Part shown: positions 7,157 to 17,671 of the stretch, one piece after another
Layout of the letters: each line of letters begins with the position of its first letter
Position numbering within the stretch: position 1 is the first letter of the stretch
Made by a program: the position numbers and the translations under genes
From: Minisyncoccota bacterium
Lineage (GTDB): Bacteria; Patescibacteriota; Microgenomatia; UBA1400; PJMF01
DNA length: 49,623 nt
Reading direction: 5' to 3'
Assembly (NCBI GenBank): GCA_003173865.1
Contig: PJMF01000025.1
Coordinates: 1 to 49,623, forward strand
The notes under the pieces: model-generated
Database searches by the model: none
What the model saw: only the letters and a program-made list of their open reading frames with translations
What the model was told of the DNA's origin: nothing

Positions 7157-7705
7157 TTAATTTTTCTTGACACTTAAAAACTCATAACTGCGTAAGGGTC
7201 GTTCCGCGATTGAAGAAACATAGTCAAGAATGGATGTATACTTGGTCTCATTCATATCTTGATAACCAAGCTGAGTCACTACGAAACTCAGTTTCTGTTG
7301 GATAAACTGAAATGACGATGTTTTTTTCTCAAGCTCTTCAACAATCGATAAAATACTTTCAAAAAGCTCTTGCTCTTCTACGTCTTCAGGAAAGAGTCGA
7401 TCGACGATCTCAAGTACTTCCTGAAGTTTTTTAATACTGGTTAGGGATTTTTTTGTAGCAGAAAAGTCATTAATCAATCGTGTTTGAGTAAGCAGAGGCA
7501 AAGATTTTGTCTCAACCAAAAGGAGCGACACATGATTTCCTGGTTCCAGGAAAGCCCTTTGTGAAGAACTTAATTTGCGCACGCCCTTCGCCACGCACGT
7601 GAGTTTTCCTCTTTCAGCAGTCAAGATAGTGACGAGGCGGTTGGCCTCCCCAACATTACTGCGTTTCAATACGAGGGCTTGAAGAGTTGAGGTACGGCTA
7701 GACAC
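7157..7705 (-). CDS. recO: DNA repair protein RecO (short)
   Basis: TLQALVLKRSNVGEANRLVTILTAERGKLTCVAKGVRKLSSSQRAFLEPGN is the RecO OB-fold signature; GTG start. Confidence 0.85.
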   Translation of the reverse strand: MSSRTSTLQALVLKRSNVGEANRLVTILTAERGKLTCVAKGVRKLSSSQRAFLEPGNHVSLLLVETKSLPLLTQTRLINDFSATKKSLTSIKKLQEVLEIVDRLFPEDVEEQELFESILSIVEELEKKTSSFQFIQQKLSFVVTQLGYQDMNETKYTSILDYVSSIAERPLRSYEFLSVKKN

Positions 7706-7720
7706 AGTAAAAACCTCACT

Positions 7721-9715
7721 TTAGAACTTAGTTTCGTAGTAAATATCCTTATCTAAAGTTAATTTATCTTGACCGCCATTGACATCCATCAGTACTGGGA
7801 AATCTTTCACACCAGCTTGCTTCCACATCTTTAACTTATATGTAGTTGTGTCGGTGTATGGAACCGTATACTCAACTACGATTTTTGACTGACTCATCGG
7901 TTCAAGCTTAAACTCACCATCGATCACCGTGAAGTCACCCTCGTCGTATTGTTTCGCTGTCCCATCTGAGTATCCCTGCGCATTCACTAATTTTGAACCT
8001 TTCGGTACATAAATTCGATTCCAATCTCTTAATTGTGCATTCAAGCAGAGTAAACCAGCTTCAAGATTGCAGTTATCACCCTTGCGATTGTTGCGATACG
8101 TTAAGGTCAATTTTTTCGTGATTTGACCATTGGCTGGTACCGAAACCTCTTGTTGAATATCTGTCGTAGTGAATAAATTGGATTTTGCACCACCTAAGTT
8201 GGCATCAATAATGGCTATAAAATCTTGAGCTTTGGGATCAGATTGCAAACGACCAGCGGCACCCGCAGTTTCTGCGGCACTTTGCGCATTTGGATCCATA
8301 AAGTACATCTGCACGTGGCGACCTTGGATATTTTTCCATGCCGCTTCAAAGAGTTGTGGCCAGAGTGTTTTGGGAGCAGTGTATGCTTTCGTTAAAATTT
8401 GGCGCATCATTGGTCCCAGAATACCTTTACGATCTTGTCTGACAAAAGCAGTTGGTCGATCGGCAATTTCCGAAAGTGCATAGATAATTTGAGGACAGTC
8501 ACACTTTGGTGAATTTTCAGCCGTAAATGTGCCGTACGTATCTACTTGAACAGGGCCAAGAATTTTAAGTAAATCGACCAGCACATTGGTATCAACGCTA
8601 ATGACTCCGTCTAGTGATTTATCCGCATCGGGCAGTCCAGCATAATTACTCAAGAAAAGATCCATGGATTGTTTGAAGTCAGGATAAATATTCATGTCGC
8701 GAATGTTAAAGTACTTCTCGGTGGTGAGGTACTTACCCAAAATTTCTGGGATGGGAATTTTTTTCTTAAATTTCTTATCTAATGCATAAATATCATCGGA
8801 GCTTTCGGGAGTGACTTTGCCGTTTTCCACATTAATAATTGAGTACGCAGTCATGAAACCACCAGTTGGTCTGAGCTCGTTATTATTTTGGAAGAGAATA
8901 AAGTACTTGCGACGTTTGCCGTCACCACCCGCTACGGCTGGGAGTTGCTCTAACACCGGTCTAAATTGTGTCAACGCAGTTGCTGCGCCGTTACTCACAT
9001 CTTGAGCTTGGTGAATATAAGAACGTAATGGTTTACCTTGAAAGTTTTCGGGGTAACGATTTGGATCAATTTGCGCTAGCTCAGACTTCATGTCATTTAA
9101 GTTGGCTGAAATATTATCCAAAACTGGAGTGACTTTTTGGAGGGTTTCTAAAATAAGTTTCAAGCGGTCTTCAGCTGTACCTCCAGTAAATGTTCCCTGG
9201 CCTTTAAAACCCAGCACATCGGCGTAAGGTGTAATTGCTTCGAGCGATTTTAATCCTGCTGCCAAGCCTGCATCGGCAGCATTAAAGCCATGAATACCAT
9301 CTTGATAATAACTATGTACCACTGGAATTGCATTGTAAAAACTGAGTTTCGTATATGTGGCGCGCATTGCTTTTACTTTTTCAGCTAATGTTTTTACGCC
9401 ATCTTGGGCGGCAGGTAAGTTTTGTGCTTTAAATTGATCATAGGTCGCGTGAGCGCTGACTTGTAAGTCAGCTGACTGCGCTTTGAGTTGATTGACGACA
9501 GAATAGGTATACAACCCAATCGTGCCTGCTGCCGTGAACAACACCACAAGCACAATCAAAATTGCAAAAACAATTTTATGCCAAAGTTTTGGTAAAAACC
9601 TTCGTTGCTGAACTGGAGCAACGGGTGGTATTGACGAAACGGGTTGTGTCTCGATGGGCTCATTAAAATATGGAGCGGGCGTTTCTTCGTTGATGTAAGT
9701 TCCCATGTCATTCAT
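7721..9715 (-). CDS. DUF4012-family membrane-anchored protein
   Basis: N-terminal TM; KYFILFQNNNELRPTGGFMTAYSIINVENGK motif typical of DUF4012; start refined to ATG 9715. Confidence 0.8.
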   Translation of the reverse strand: MNDMGTYINEETPAPYFNEPIETQPVSSIPPVAPVQQRRFLPKLWHKIVFAILIVLVVLFTAAGTIGLYTYSVVNQLKAQSADLQVSAHATYDQFKAQNLPAAQDGVKTLAEKVKAMRATYTKLSFYNAIPVVHSYYQDGIHGFNAADAGLAAGLKSLEAITPYADVLGFKGQGTFTGGTAEDRLKLILETLQKVTPVLDNISANLNDMKSELAQIDPNRYPENFQGKPLRSYIHQAQDVSNGAATALTQFRPVLEQLPAVAGGDGKRRKYFILFQNNNELRPTGGFMTAYSIINVENGKVTPESSDDIYALDKKFKKKIPIPEILGKYLTTEKYFNIRDMNIYPDFKQSMDLFLSNYAGLPDADKSLDGVISVDTNVLVDLLKILGPVQVDTYGTFTAENSPKCDCPQIIYALSEIADRPTAFVRQDRKGILGPMMRQILTKAYTAPKTLWPQLFEAAWKNIQGRHVQMYFMDPNAQSAAETAGAAGRLQSDPKAQDFIAIIDANLGGAKSNLFTTTDIQQEVSVPANGQITKKLTLTYRNNRKGDNCNLEAGLLCLNAQLRDWNRIYVPKGSKLVNAQGYSDGTAKQYDEGDFTVIDGEFKLEPMSQSKIVVEYTVPYTDTTTYKLKMWKQAGVKDFPVLMDVNGGQDKLTLDKDIYYETKF

Positions 9716-9776
9716 AGACCGATAGTATAAAAAAAATCCAGACAATTAGTAAGTAGAACAAAAGAAATCAAATCGA

Positions 9777-10400
9777 TCACCACTTCGAGATCATTGCCTT
9801 TGGTGTCTTTAACAGGATGGTAATATCATTCAAGATTGAACGATTTTTCGTGTACTCAGCATCCATTTTGGCTCTCACTGCAAATGGTACTTCATTACGT
9901 CCGCCAGTTTGCCAAGGGCCAGTAATGCCAGGCTTTACGGAAAGAATCAAGTTAATGTATTTTTTAGTTTCAGGGTAACGTTCTGCTTGCTCTTTGAGTT
10001 CTTTTGCCAAATACGCTCGGGGACCCACGATGCTCATGTCACCTTTGAGGACATTATACAATTGAGGAAACTCATCAATCGTTAAAGATCGTAACACTTT
10101 CCCCAGTTTGGTAATGCGTGGATCATCCTGGAGCTTCCAGTCGCCTTTTTTAAATTTTTCCAGAAGTTCTTTGTCATGTTTGTGCAAAATGTCGTCAGCG
10201 TCTTTGACCATTGATCGAAATTTATATAAATTAAACTCTTTGCCATCTTTGCCAACTCGGCGGTGCCGAAAAATAACCGGCCATCCGGAGTCAAAGTAAA
10301 TTAAGATCGGCACGAAAATCCAGATCGGAAAAAATAAAATGCTCAGACTTATGGCCATGAACACATCAAGCAAGCGCTTTTGAACATCATATGAAGACAT
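9777..10400 (-). CDS. Polyprenyl-phosphate sugar phosphotransferase (WcaJ/RfbP-type priming transferase)
   Basis: KRLLDVFMAISLSILFFPIWIFVPILI...GWPVIFRHRRVGKDGKEFNLYKFRSMVKDAD...DEFPQLYNVLKGDMSIVGPRAYL...KPGITGPWQTGGRNE. Confidence 0.93.
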   Translation of the reverse strand: MSSYDVQKRLLDVFMAISLSILFFPIWIFVPILIYFDSGWPVIFRHRRVGKDGKEFNLYKFRSMVKDADDILHKHDKELLEKFKKGDWKLQDDPRITKLGKVLRSLTIDEFPQLYNVLKGDMSIVGPRAYLAKELKEQAERYPETKKYINLILSVKPGITGPWQTGGRNEVPFAVRAKMDAEYTKNRSILNDITILLKTPKAMISKW

Positions 10401-10402
10401 AT

Positions 10403-11506
10403 CTATAAATACTCTTTTTTACCTTCTTCTTTCAGACGCTCAACAATCTTTTTGACGTCTTGACTGTTATTTTTGTGCACAATCAATAAAATTTCATCGG
10501 TGTCGACGACGATCATGTCATTTACGCCATAGAGTGCGACGAGTCGATTCCCAGTGTGAATTAAATTATTTTGCGAACTGATCGCAAGCGTATGCGAAAC
10601 ATCACTATCACCAACGATGACGTTTCCGGACAAATCTTTCTTCCCTAAATCATACACAACTTTCCAGTCACCGACGTCGTTCCAACCAAAGTCGCCTGGA
10701 ATTAAGACAAGATTATCAGCTTTTTCGGAAATGGCGTAATCAATTGAGATTGATTGGGCTTGTTTATATATATCCGCTAATGCTGAGTGAAACTCAGCAG
10801 GTTGCATTGTAACGAGTGGCTTGGTTAATGCATACATTTCTGGCATGTACTTTTCAAATGCTTCAATCAATGCGTCGGCTGACCAGACATACATGTTTGC
10901 ATTCCAAAAATATTTTCCTGTAGAAAGAAATGCTTGAGCCGTTGCACTATTTGGTTTTTCAGTGAAGCTATCCACACGAAATGCCGACAGACTATGATCG
11001 ACATTGCGCATGTGTTCTCCAATTTTGATATAGCCGAAGCCTGTATCTGGGCGAGTAGGAGTAATCCCAACGGTGACGATTTGTTTTTTGTCAGCGGCAA
11101 TTTCAATTGCGGCTTCCATGACGTGCACAAACTCTTTTTCATCGACAATCACGTGGTCGGACGCACCATTAATGACGATTGCTTCTGGATCTTTTGATTT
11201 GGCAAATAACGTTCCCACGAGCATTGCCATTGCAGTGTCTTTTTTCTCTGGTTCAGCGATAATATTTTCAGCAGGCACTTGTGGAAGTTGGTCTTGAATT
11301 TCTTTTACATACATTTGGTTCGTTACCACAATGACTTGATTCCAAGGCACCACTTTTGTCACACGTAAACCCGCGACTTGAACCATCGTGTCTTTACTCG
11401 TCAACTTGAGAAACTGCTTGGGGGTTTTATTACGAGATTTTGGCCATAAACGGGTGCCACCACCTCCTGCTAAAATGACGGCGAAAACATGTTCAGCTTG
11501 ATTCAT
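10403..11506 (-). CDS. manC: Mannose-1-phosphate guanylyltransferase
   Basis: FAVILAGGGGTRLWPKSRNKTPKQFL...AEPEKKDTAMAM...SIDYAISEKADNLVLIPGDFGWNDVGDW. Confidence 0.9.
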   Translation of the reverse strand: MNQAEHVFAVILAGGGGTRLWPKSRNKTPKQFLKLTSKDTMVQVAGLRVTKVVPWNQVIVVTNQMYVKEIQDQLPQVPAENIIAEPEKKDTAMAMLVGTLFAKSKDPEAIVINGASDHVIVDEKEFVHVMEAAIEIAADKKQIVTVGITPTRPDTGFGYIKIGEHMRNVDHSLSAFRVDSFTEKPNSATAQAFLSTGKYFWNANMYVWSADALIEAFEKYMPEMYALTKPLVTMQPAEFHSALADIYKQAQSISIDYAISEKADNLVLIPGDFGWNDVGDWKVVYDLGKKDLSGNVIVGDSDVSHTLAISSQNNLIHTGNRLVALYGVNDMIVVDTDEILLIVHKNNSQDVKKIVERLKEEGKKEYL

Positions 11507-12624
11507 AAATACTCCCTTACTAATATTTCGATACGTGTTTTGAACTGATCTTTAAAAGATTGCTCTGAGTATTGTACGACAGTTTCTTGAATTTTGCCTG
11601 ACACCCATTTTCTTGATTCGAGAAAGTGAATTGCCTCCATTAATGCTTGAGGTGTGTGCTCACTAAAGTGAATACCTGAGACACCTTCTTCAACGGTTTC
11701 TGCTCCCCCACTTTTATTAAAGACGATCACAGGAATACCTAAACGTTGGGCTTCAAGTACCGTGATTCCAAAATCTTCTTCAGCAGGTGCCAAAAATGCT
11801 TTGGCATGATAATAGTATGCGGCAAGTTGATCCTCGTGTATAGCATTCAAGAATACGATGCTCGACTTACCACCGGCGATCTGTTGTAAACGCTGTAAGT
11901 CTGGCCCGTTACCAATAATCACTAAATTACGGTTGAGTCTTTTACAAACCTCAATTGCTAAATCAATTTTTTTGTAAGGAACTAAGCGTGAGACGATCAG
12001 ATAATACTCATCGGGAAGGCTTTCTGGTTTTTTAATATCCCGATGTTCTGGAGGAGATGCTGTTAATCCGACAGTTGGATAAAGATGTTGTTCAGTTGGG
12101 CGGTGGTAGTACTGTTGTGTGCGTTCAGCGATAAGTTGAGAAATGGGAATGTAAAAATCTGGTCGTAAAGCTGCAGCTTCATCCCACCAACGCAGATAAC
12201 GAAAAATTATTTTTCTCAACCAGCCGGTCAAGATATTTTTTTGATATTCTTCCGTATGACTCCAGAGATAACGAGTCGGCGTAAGTAAGTAACAAATATG
12301 GAGTTGGTTGGGTTTGGTTAAAACCCCTTTTGCTTCAGCACTCGTGATCGAGATAATTAAGTCGTAAGCCGATAAATCAAACGACTCAAACGCAAGTGGC
12401 ATAAAGAGCGAAAGTGAACGATGAAAACGAGCCGCAAATGGAATTTTTTGTAAAAATGAAGTTTTAACTTCAAAAACTGCTGCCCAAGGAGCTTTTTTTG
12501 CGTCGTATACCGAAGTGTATAAAGGTGCATCCGGAAATACTTCGTGAATGGCGAGTAAGACTTTTTCAGCACCTCCATATGGTGTATTCACGCGATCGTA
12601 AATGAGAGCTACTTTTGCAGGCAT
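11503..12624 (-). CDS. Glycosyltransferase family 4
   Basis: VALIYDRVNTPYGGAEKVLLAIHEVFP...YLIVSRLVPYKKIDLAIEVCKRL...APAEEDFGITVLEAQRLGIPVI; TGA stop overlaps the manC ATG. Confidence 0.88.
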   Translation of the reverse strand: MPAKVALIYDRVNTPYGGAEKVLLAIHEVFPDAPLYTSVYDAKKAPWAAVFEVKTSFLQKIPFAARFHRSLSLFMPLAFESFDLSAYDLIISITSAEAKGVLTKPNQLHICYLLTPTRYLWSHTEEYQKNILTGWLRKIIFRYLRWWDEAAALRPDFYIPISQLIAERTQQYYHRPTEQHLYPTVGLTASPPEHRDIKKPESLPDEYYLIVSRLVPYKKIDLAIEVCKRLNRNLVIIGNGPDLQRLQQIAGGKSSIVFLNAIHEDQLAAYYYHAKAFLAPAEEDFGITVLEAQRLGIPVIVFNKSGGAETVEEGVSGIHFSEHTPQALMEAIHFLESRKWVSGKIQETVVQYSEQSFKDQFKTRIEILVREYL

Positions 12625-13703
12625 GAGCGGTACGTATCCAACGTTTTTTGCGTCATTTCATCCCAGCTATATTGTGTAACGATTTTTTTACTTTTTTGAA
12701 TAAGTTGTTCTGTATCTAAAGACTCTAGTCTTTTTACACTTGCGCAAAATGAGTACACAGAGTGCGGATCGAAGTATAGTGCTCCGTCTTGATAAATTTC
12801 TTCAAAAATCGGAATGTCTGAAGCAAGGACAGGCGTTCCGGTGGCCATTGCTTCCACTCCGGTCAAGCCAAAACCTTCTGAAAAGGAAGGTTGGACAAGG
12901 GCAGTGCTTTTTTCGAGTAATTCTTTAATTTCACTATCTGATTTATACCCTAAAAATTCCACCTGGCGCTCCAACCCTTTCAATCTCACATAGGCTTTGA
13001 CGTCATCTTGAAAGACATTTCGTGTTCCCACAATCAAGAGACGATATTGACTCAGCTTGAGTAACGCATCGATTACTAGACGAATATTTTTATGAGGATA
13101 CAGTGAGCCCACATAAATAAATTGTTTCAATTTATGTGGTTGAGAAATTCTTTTACCGAGAAACGTCGAACTAATGCCCTCTTTGGTAACTACAATTTTT
13201 GCTTTTGCTTGAGGGTAGTAACGGCTGACTGTTTGGGCAATGGTTTGAGCTGGTACAAAAATCTTTTCAGCTCGAGCAATCATTTGCCCGACGATTTTTT
13301 TATACGCAAAGTATTTCAAAAAATAAAGCCAAGAAGGTAAAGTAGTTACTCGTGTACCGCGGAACTCATGCCATAACAAGTCGTGGATAGTTAAAATAAT
13401 TTTTCCCTTATAGAGGAGCGGCGCATTAAAATGAGGAACGTGCAGTAGATCGAGTTTTTCTTGAGTAAAGATTCCTGGTAATCGTGTTTGCTCAGTTAGC
13501 GAGTAGTGACGTATAGGGATAAATCGACGAACCACATTGGGTGCCTCGATATTAATATCAGCAGCTTGTCGTTGATCATGAAAAAAATAAACAAACGTAA
13601 CGTCAGGTGCAAGGGCAGGCAGACGGACGATTAAGTTTTCGATGTAACGACCAATCCCCGCATGTTGACGACCAGCGAGGCGGCAATCAATACCAATTTT
13701 CAT
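12609..13703 (-). CDS. Glycosyltransferase family 4
   Basis: IGIDCRLAGRQHAGIGRYIENL...FIYVGSLYPHKNIRLVIDALL...VQPSFSEGFGLTGVEAMATGTPVLASD. Confidence 0.9.
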   Translation of the reverse strand: MKIGIDCRLAGRQHAGIGRYIENLIVRLPALAPDVTFVYFFHDQRQAADINIEAPNVVRRFIPIRHYSLTEQTRLPGIFTQEKLDLLHVPHFNAPLLYKGKIILTIHDLLWHEFRGTRVTTLPSWLYFLKYFAYKKIVGQMIARAEKIFVPAQTIAQTVSRYYPQAKAKIVVTKEGISSTFLGKRISQPHKLKQFIYVGSLYPHKNIRLVIDALLKLSQYRLLIVGTRNVFQDDVKAYVRLKGLERQVEFLGYKSDSEIKELLEKSTALVQPSFSEGFGLTGVEAMATGTPVLASDIPIFEEIYQDGALYFDPHSVYSFCASVKRLESLDTEQLIQKSKKIVTQYSWDEMTQKTLDTYRSCLQK

Positions 13704-13712
13704 TCGGAAACC

Positions 13713-14144
13713 TTATTTTTTCTTCGGCATTGCACTCTTACTCTTCATTGGTTTTTTTACTTCGCAGTTACCACACTCACAATTTCCGTGATTATCACAC
13801 ATACACATTTCTTCACAGTCACCACCGCAACAGTCGTCACCCATCATGTTCATAGAGTTCAGCTGTTTCTCTAGAGATTTAATTTGCACGGACTTCATCA
13901 TGCTGACTAATCCTGCAAAAAGAAAGTAGGCAACTCCTAAAACAAATGAACCTGTTTGAATATACTCAAACGTTTTTGGTTCTTGAGTCAATTGTTGTGC
14001 TGCATAGTAGTACTTAAACAGAATTTGTGGTAAGAAAGCGGTGGTAAAAATACAAAAAACAAAAACGGTCAACGCTTGAAGCATTAACACCACTTGTTCT
14101 TGGCGTAATTGTGCAATCTTGAACTGGGTAGTAGCAAACTTCAT
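13713..14144 (-). CDS. Small two-TM membrane protein with Cys-rich (metallothionein-like) C-terminal tail
   Basis: Two hydrophobic helices, then GDDCCGGDCEEMCMCDNHGNCECGNCEVKKPMKSKSAMPKKK; ATG overlaps the stop of the upstream GT2 gene. Confidence 0.75.
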   Translation of the reverse strand: MKFATTQFKIAQLRQEQVVLMLQALTVFVFCIFTTAFLPQILFKYYYAAQQLTQEPKTFEYIQTGSFVLGVAYFLFAGLVSMMKSVQIKSLEKQLNSMNMMGDDCCGGDCEEMCMCDNHGNCECGNCEVKKPMKSKSAMPKKK

Positions 14145-15004
14145 ACGACTCCTTTTTTAAAATTTATAAATTTTATAATAAACGAACGAAAAAAAGATGG
14201 ATACTTATTTCGATAATGTTTATCGTAATATTGTAGCATCGTATCGTAAAAATGCGCAGACGTTTTTTTGACTACTTTGTTGTTTTTATTTGCTAGGCCA
14301 GATTGATATTTATGATGAATAATAACAGATTCCGGAAAATAGACAATTGAGTACCCCGCTTCCCGAAAACGTTTGCACCAATCTAAATCTTCGGCATACA
14401 TAAAGAACTGTTCGTCTAGCAAACCCACTGTATTTATCGCACTCGTGCGGACCAGCATTGCGGCGCCACTACACGCATCAATGAAGTGAGTGTGGGAAAG
14501 ATTTTTATATGTTTGATGATATTGCCCGAAAACTGGAATAAATGGCAACGCTTTCTCAAGTTTTGTGAAGTAAGTAAGTGAGGCCCATGGTGTTGGTTCT
14601 CCGCGGTGACTTGCCCAATCGAGGTGTCCATCGGACAGATTTAATCGAGGTGTCATCACCGCAACTTTCGGATGACTTTCCATATAAGCGAGCATCTTGT
14701 CCAAGTGCGTAGCAGCCGTAAACTGAGTGTCTGAATTAAGGAGCATGACATACTCAGTTTTGACGAGACGTAGCGCGACATTGTTGCCTGCGGCAAAACC
14801 GAGATTTTTTTCCAGTTCAATAATCTCTAGAAAAGGAAACTCTTCTTTTATGTGATGCAGGGAACGATCCGCACTGCCATTGTCGACGACTATTACTTTT
14901 GTCTCTATTTTCGATTGATGAAGGTGGTGGGCGTAAATCGATGCTACAGCTTCACGAACTAAATCTGGCGTATTGTAGTTGAGAATGACAAGTGTGACGT
15001 TCAT
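14141..15004 (-). CDS. Glycosyltransferase family 2 (rhamnosyltransferase-like)
   Basis: VTLVILNYNTPDLVREAVASIYAH...VDNGSADRS...ENLGFAAGNNVALRL...LLNSDT...DACSGAAMLVRTSAINTVGLLDEQFFMYAEDLDWCKR. Confidence 0.92.
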   Translation of the reverse strand: MNVTLVILNYNTPDLVREAVASIYAHHLHQSKIETKVIVVDNGSADRSLHHIKEEFPFLEIIELEKNLGFAAGNNVALRLVKTEYVMLLNSDTQFTAATHLDKMLAYMESHPKVAVMTPRLNLSDGHLDWASHRGEPTPWASLTYFTKLEKALPFIPVFGQYHQTYKNLSHTHFIDACSGAAMLVRTSAINTVGLLDEQFFMYAEDLDWCKRFREAGYSIVYFPESVIIHHKYQSGLANKNNKVVKKTSAHFYDTMLQYYDKHYRNKYPSFFRSFIIKFINFKKGVV

Positions 15005-16188
15005 ATGGCTTTATAAATACTGTCCAGCTTGTGGGCTATAGTTTTCCAGTCGTACTTGGCGCGCGTAAACTTCTTACCATTACTGCTCAGTTTTTCTTGG
15101 AGTTTTTGATCATTGAGAACGCGTACGGTCAGCTCCGCCAACTTTTCCGCCGTGTTTCCGATAAGCACGTGTTCCCCATGCGTTACTCCCAGTCCTTCAA
15201 CAGCTAAACTCGTTGCCACAATTGGAGTTCCCGCGGCCATGGCTTCGAGTACTTTGTAACGAGTTCCCTTCCCACTAAATACGGGAGCAACTAACACGTG
15301 TGCTTGTGTAAACGCGTCGCGAATGTCGGGAATTCCTCCAGTAATCGTAATTGAAGTGTCTTTCTGTTGATACTCAAAAATTTGTTTCGTGGGAGCGTTT
15401 CCAACAATCCAGAGTTTTGCGCCCAGTAACTTTTCTTTAATTTTAGGCCACACTTCTTGCACCAGAAAGTTCACTGCTTCTACATTTGGCAACCAATTAA
15501 ATGTGCCGACTGACAGGACAGTTGGTGCATCTGGTAAATTTCGTTTTTTCTCATCAAACCATTCCACGTCGACACCATTCGAAACTACTTCAATTTTTGT
15601 TGAATCGCCTATTTTTGCCGCAATAAATTGTTTATCTTCTTCGCTCATGGTAATGAGCGTATTACAGCTGCGCCAATAAAACTCTTCCCATTTTTTAATT
15701 TTATTAATGTCGATTTTGAGGAGACTTTTCAAAAAAGGAATTTTTAATCTGTCCGCAAAACTTTCATATCCTAAGTACTCGATCGTTTGTTCGACTAAAA
15801 TAATCGGAGTCGTGGTTTGTGGAATATGTGGCATCATGTAAAAAGTCTCAGCATGAATTAAGTCATAACTTCCTTTGGCCAGTTCCTTTTGAATTGCTTT
15901 ACGTGTTTCTGGTACATGGTTTCTGATCACTAAAAAAGGATAAGAAGAAAATGCGGTGTGAAAAATGTTTGACGCGGTAAACGGTTTTTTGGAGCGTTTA
16001 AAAACTTGTACTTTGTGACAGTACTTTTCAAGTTCAGGAATGTATTGACGTTCTGACTCTTCTTTAATTAAAGCAAAAAGAGTGACTTCATGTGTGTTTG
16101 CGAGTTTTTTGAGTAAGTTATACGTGCGAATCTGGCCGCCAGACAACAAGGGGTACGGCAAGTATGGCGTTAACATTAAAATTTTCAT
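15001..16188 (-). CDS. Glycosyltransferase family 4
   Basis: MKILMLTPYLPYPLLSGGQIRTYNLLKKLA...VLSVGTFNWLPNVEAVNFLV...VAPVFSGKGTRYKVLEAMAAGTPIVATSLAVEGL. Confidence 0.9.
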   Translation of the reverse strand: MKILMLTPYLPYPLLSGGQIRTYNLLKKLANTHEVTLFALIKEESERQYIPELEKYCHKVQVFKRSKKPFTASNIFHTAFSSYPFLVIRNHVPETRKAIQKELAKGSYDLIHAETFYMMPHIPQTTTPIILVEQTIEYLGYESFADRLKIPFLKSLLKIDINKIKKWEEFYWRSCNTLITMSEEDKQFIAAKIGDSTKIEVVSNGVDVEWFDEKKRNLPDAPTVLSVGTFNWLPNVEAVNFLVQEVWPKIKEKLLGAKLWIVGNAPTKQIFEYQQKDTSITITGGIPDIRDAFTQAHVLVAPVFSGKGTRYKVLEAMAAGTPIVATSLAVEGLGVTHGEHVLIGNTAEKLAELTVRVLNDQKLQEKLSSNGKKFTRAKYDWKTIAHKLDSIYKAI

Positions 16189-16195
16189 AACAGGA

Positions 16196-17671
16196 CTATT
16201 TTACACTGCGTGTCAGATCAAGAATAATGTACTCAGAAGTTTTTTGAACGGTTGTATATTTCTGTTCCAAAGTGCGCGCTTCATTATCATATGTTGTAGT
16301 GACGTAGTACTGCGCACCTTGTTTGATCTTTTTATCTATTTCATTTCCGATTGGCCAACCAGTGCGATTTGTCTGAAATAAAAAGGCTGTGTCACCTTGA
16401 TAAGGAGCAATGACTCGCGCATTCGGTGGAGTAAATTGATCAACTGCTTTTCCTGCCGAAACAATTGCTGGATTATTAATATTGTAGTACCCGCTCACTT
16501 CGTACCAAGAAAAATATGCCATCAAACACAGTACAAGCAAGGCAACGGGATAAATAACAACTGGAAGAGCATATTCTTTAGAGAGCTTGAGGATGGACCA
16601 CATTCCTCTGCCTAAAAGGACTGAGATCATTGGAGTGAGCATGTATTGATAGTAATCATGCTGGACATTTCCGGTGGCGATGACAACTAAATAGCCAAAC
16701 ATACATAGCGTCCATGTCCACGTGACGACATCAAAAAAGGAAAATTGTTTTTTAGTCTTTGTTATTACAAAGCCAAGAAAGAAAAAAACCGTTCCCCAAT
16801 AGCCGAGAATTAATCGACCCAATCGGTCGGCGAAGATCCAACGCCACCACGCTGGGCGCAAACGGATCCCATTTCCATTAAATAGCCAGTCTGAAGCTGG
16901 AATTCCACTTGGGAAGTGGGTAATCCAAGTTCTCCACCACATGAGTGGCACAAAGGTCGCTGCTAAGACGATCCACAACTCAACGTGCTTGAGTGATTTA
17001 AACTTCAACTGATACAGTGCTAACACTACCAACACAGGAACTAAAAAAATTGCGACGGGTTTCAAGAGCAATGCGAGTGCAAAACTCAAAAAAGTGATGA
17101 TAGTCCAAAAAACTTGTCTCAGCAGAGCTTTTGTCTTAATTGCATATACCCATTCTAAAAATCCTAACATCGCAACCATTTCTGCCATCACTAAACCAGC
17201 TTCCGGAAGCGCTGTGCGAGAGTAGTAGACAGTGTATGGAAGAGCTGCAAAAACTATTGCACTCAGAAATGAAACGGTCTTGTCCTTACTGACGCGAAAA
17301 GTAAAAGTGTACAGCGCTACTAATGTAATTAACGAAAAACCGATCGAGAATAAACGTGACACAACGACGATATTTAAACTTGGTTTCCAACGAATAACTT
17401 GCGCGATGACGTAATTTATAATCGGAAACTCAACCATTCGATAGCCCTCGAGATTATCTTTGCCACTGGGAATGTTCGAGAGATCCTGGAAATGTGGATA
17501 CAGAATTGGGTAGTTATGTTTTACAAACTCTCTGGTTACCGATACCGTGTCTGCTTGTCGCCAACTGTGCCAATCTGCTAAAGGAGTTGAAAGTTTATAA
17601 AGGCGAAATACAAGAGCGATGACGAGAGCAAAGGAAAGCAGCAAAAAATGGGACGTCAACACCCGTTTCAT
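16196..17671 (-). CDS. GT39/ArnT-like polytopic glycosyltransferase
   Basis: PLADWHSWRQADTVSVTREFVKHNYPILYPHF near the N-terminus, then multiple TM helices. Confidence 0.8.
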   Translation of the reverse strand: MKRVLTSHFLLLSFALVIALVFRLYKLSTPLADWHSWRQADTVSVTREFVKHNYPILYPHFQDLSNIPSGKDNLEGYRMVEFPIINYVIAQVIRWKPSLNIVVVSRLFSIGFSLITLVALYTFTFRVSKDKTVSFLSAIVFAALPYTVYYSRTALPEAGLVMAEMVAMLGFLEWVYAIKTKALLRQVFWTIITFLSFALALLLKPVAIFLVPVLVVLALYQLKFKSLKHVELWIVLAATFVPLMWWRTWITHFPSGIPASDWLFNGNGIRLRPAWWRWIFADRLGRLILGYWGTVFFFLGFVITKTKKQFSFFDVVTWTWTLCMFGYLVVIATGNVQHDYYQYMLTPMISVLLGRGMWSILKLSKEYALPVVIYPVALLVLCLMAYFSWYEVSGYYNINNPAIVSAGKAVDQFTPPNARVIAPYQGDTAFLFQTNRTGWPIGNEIDKKIKQGAQYYVTTTYDNEARTLEQKYTTVQKTSEYIILDLTRSVK

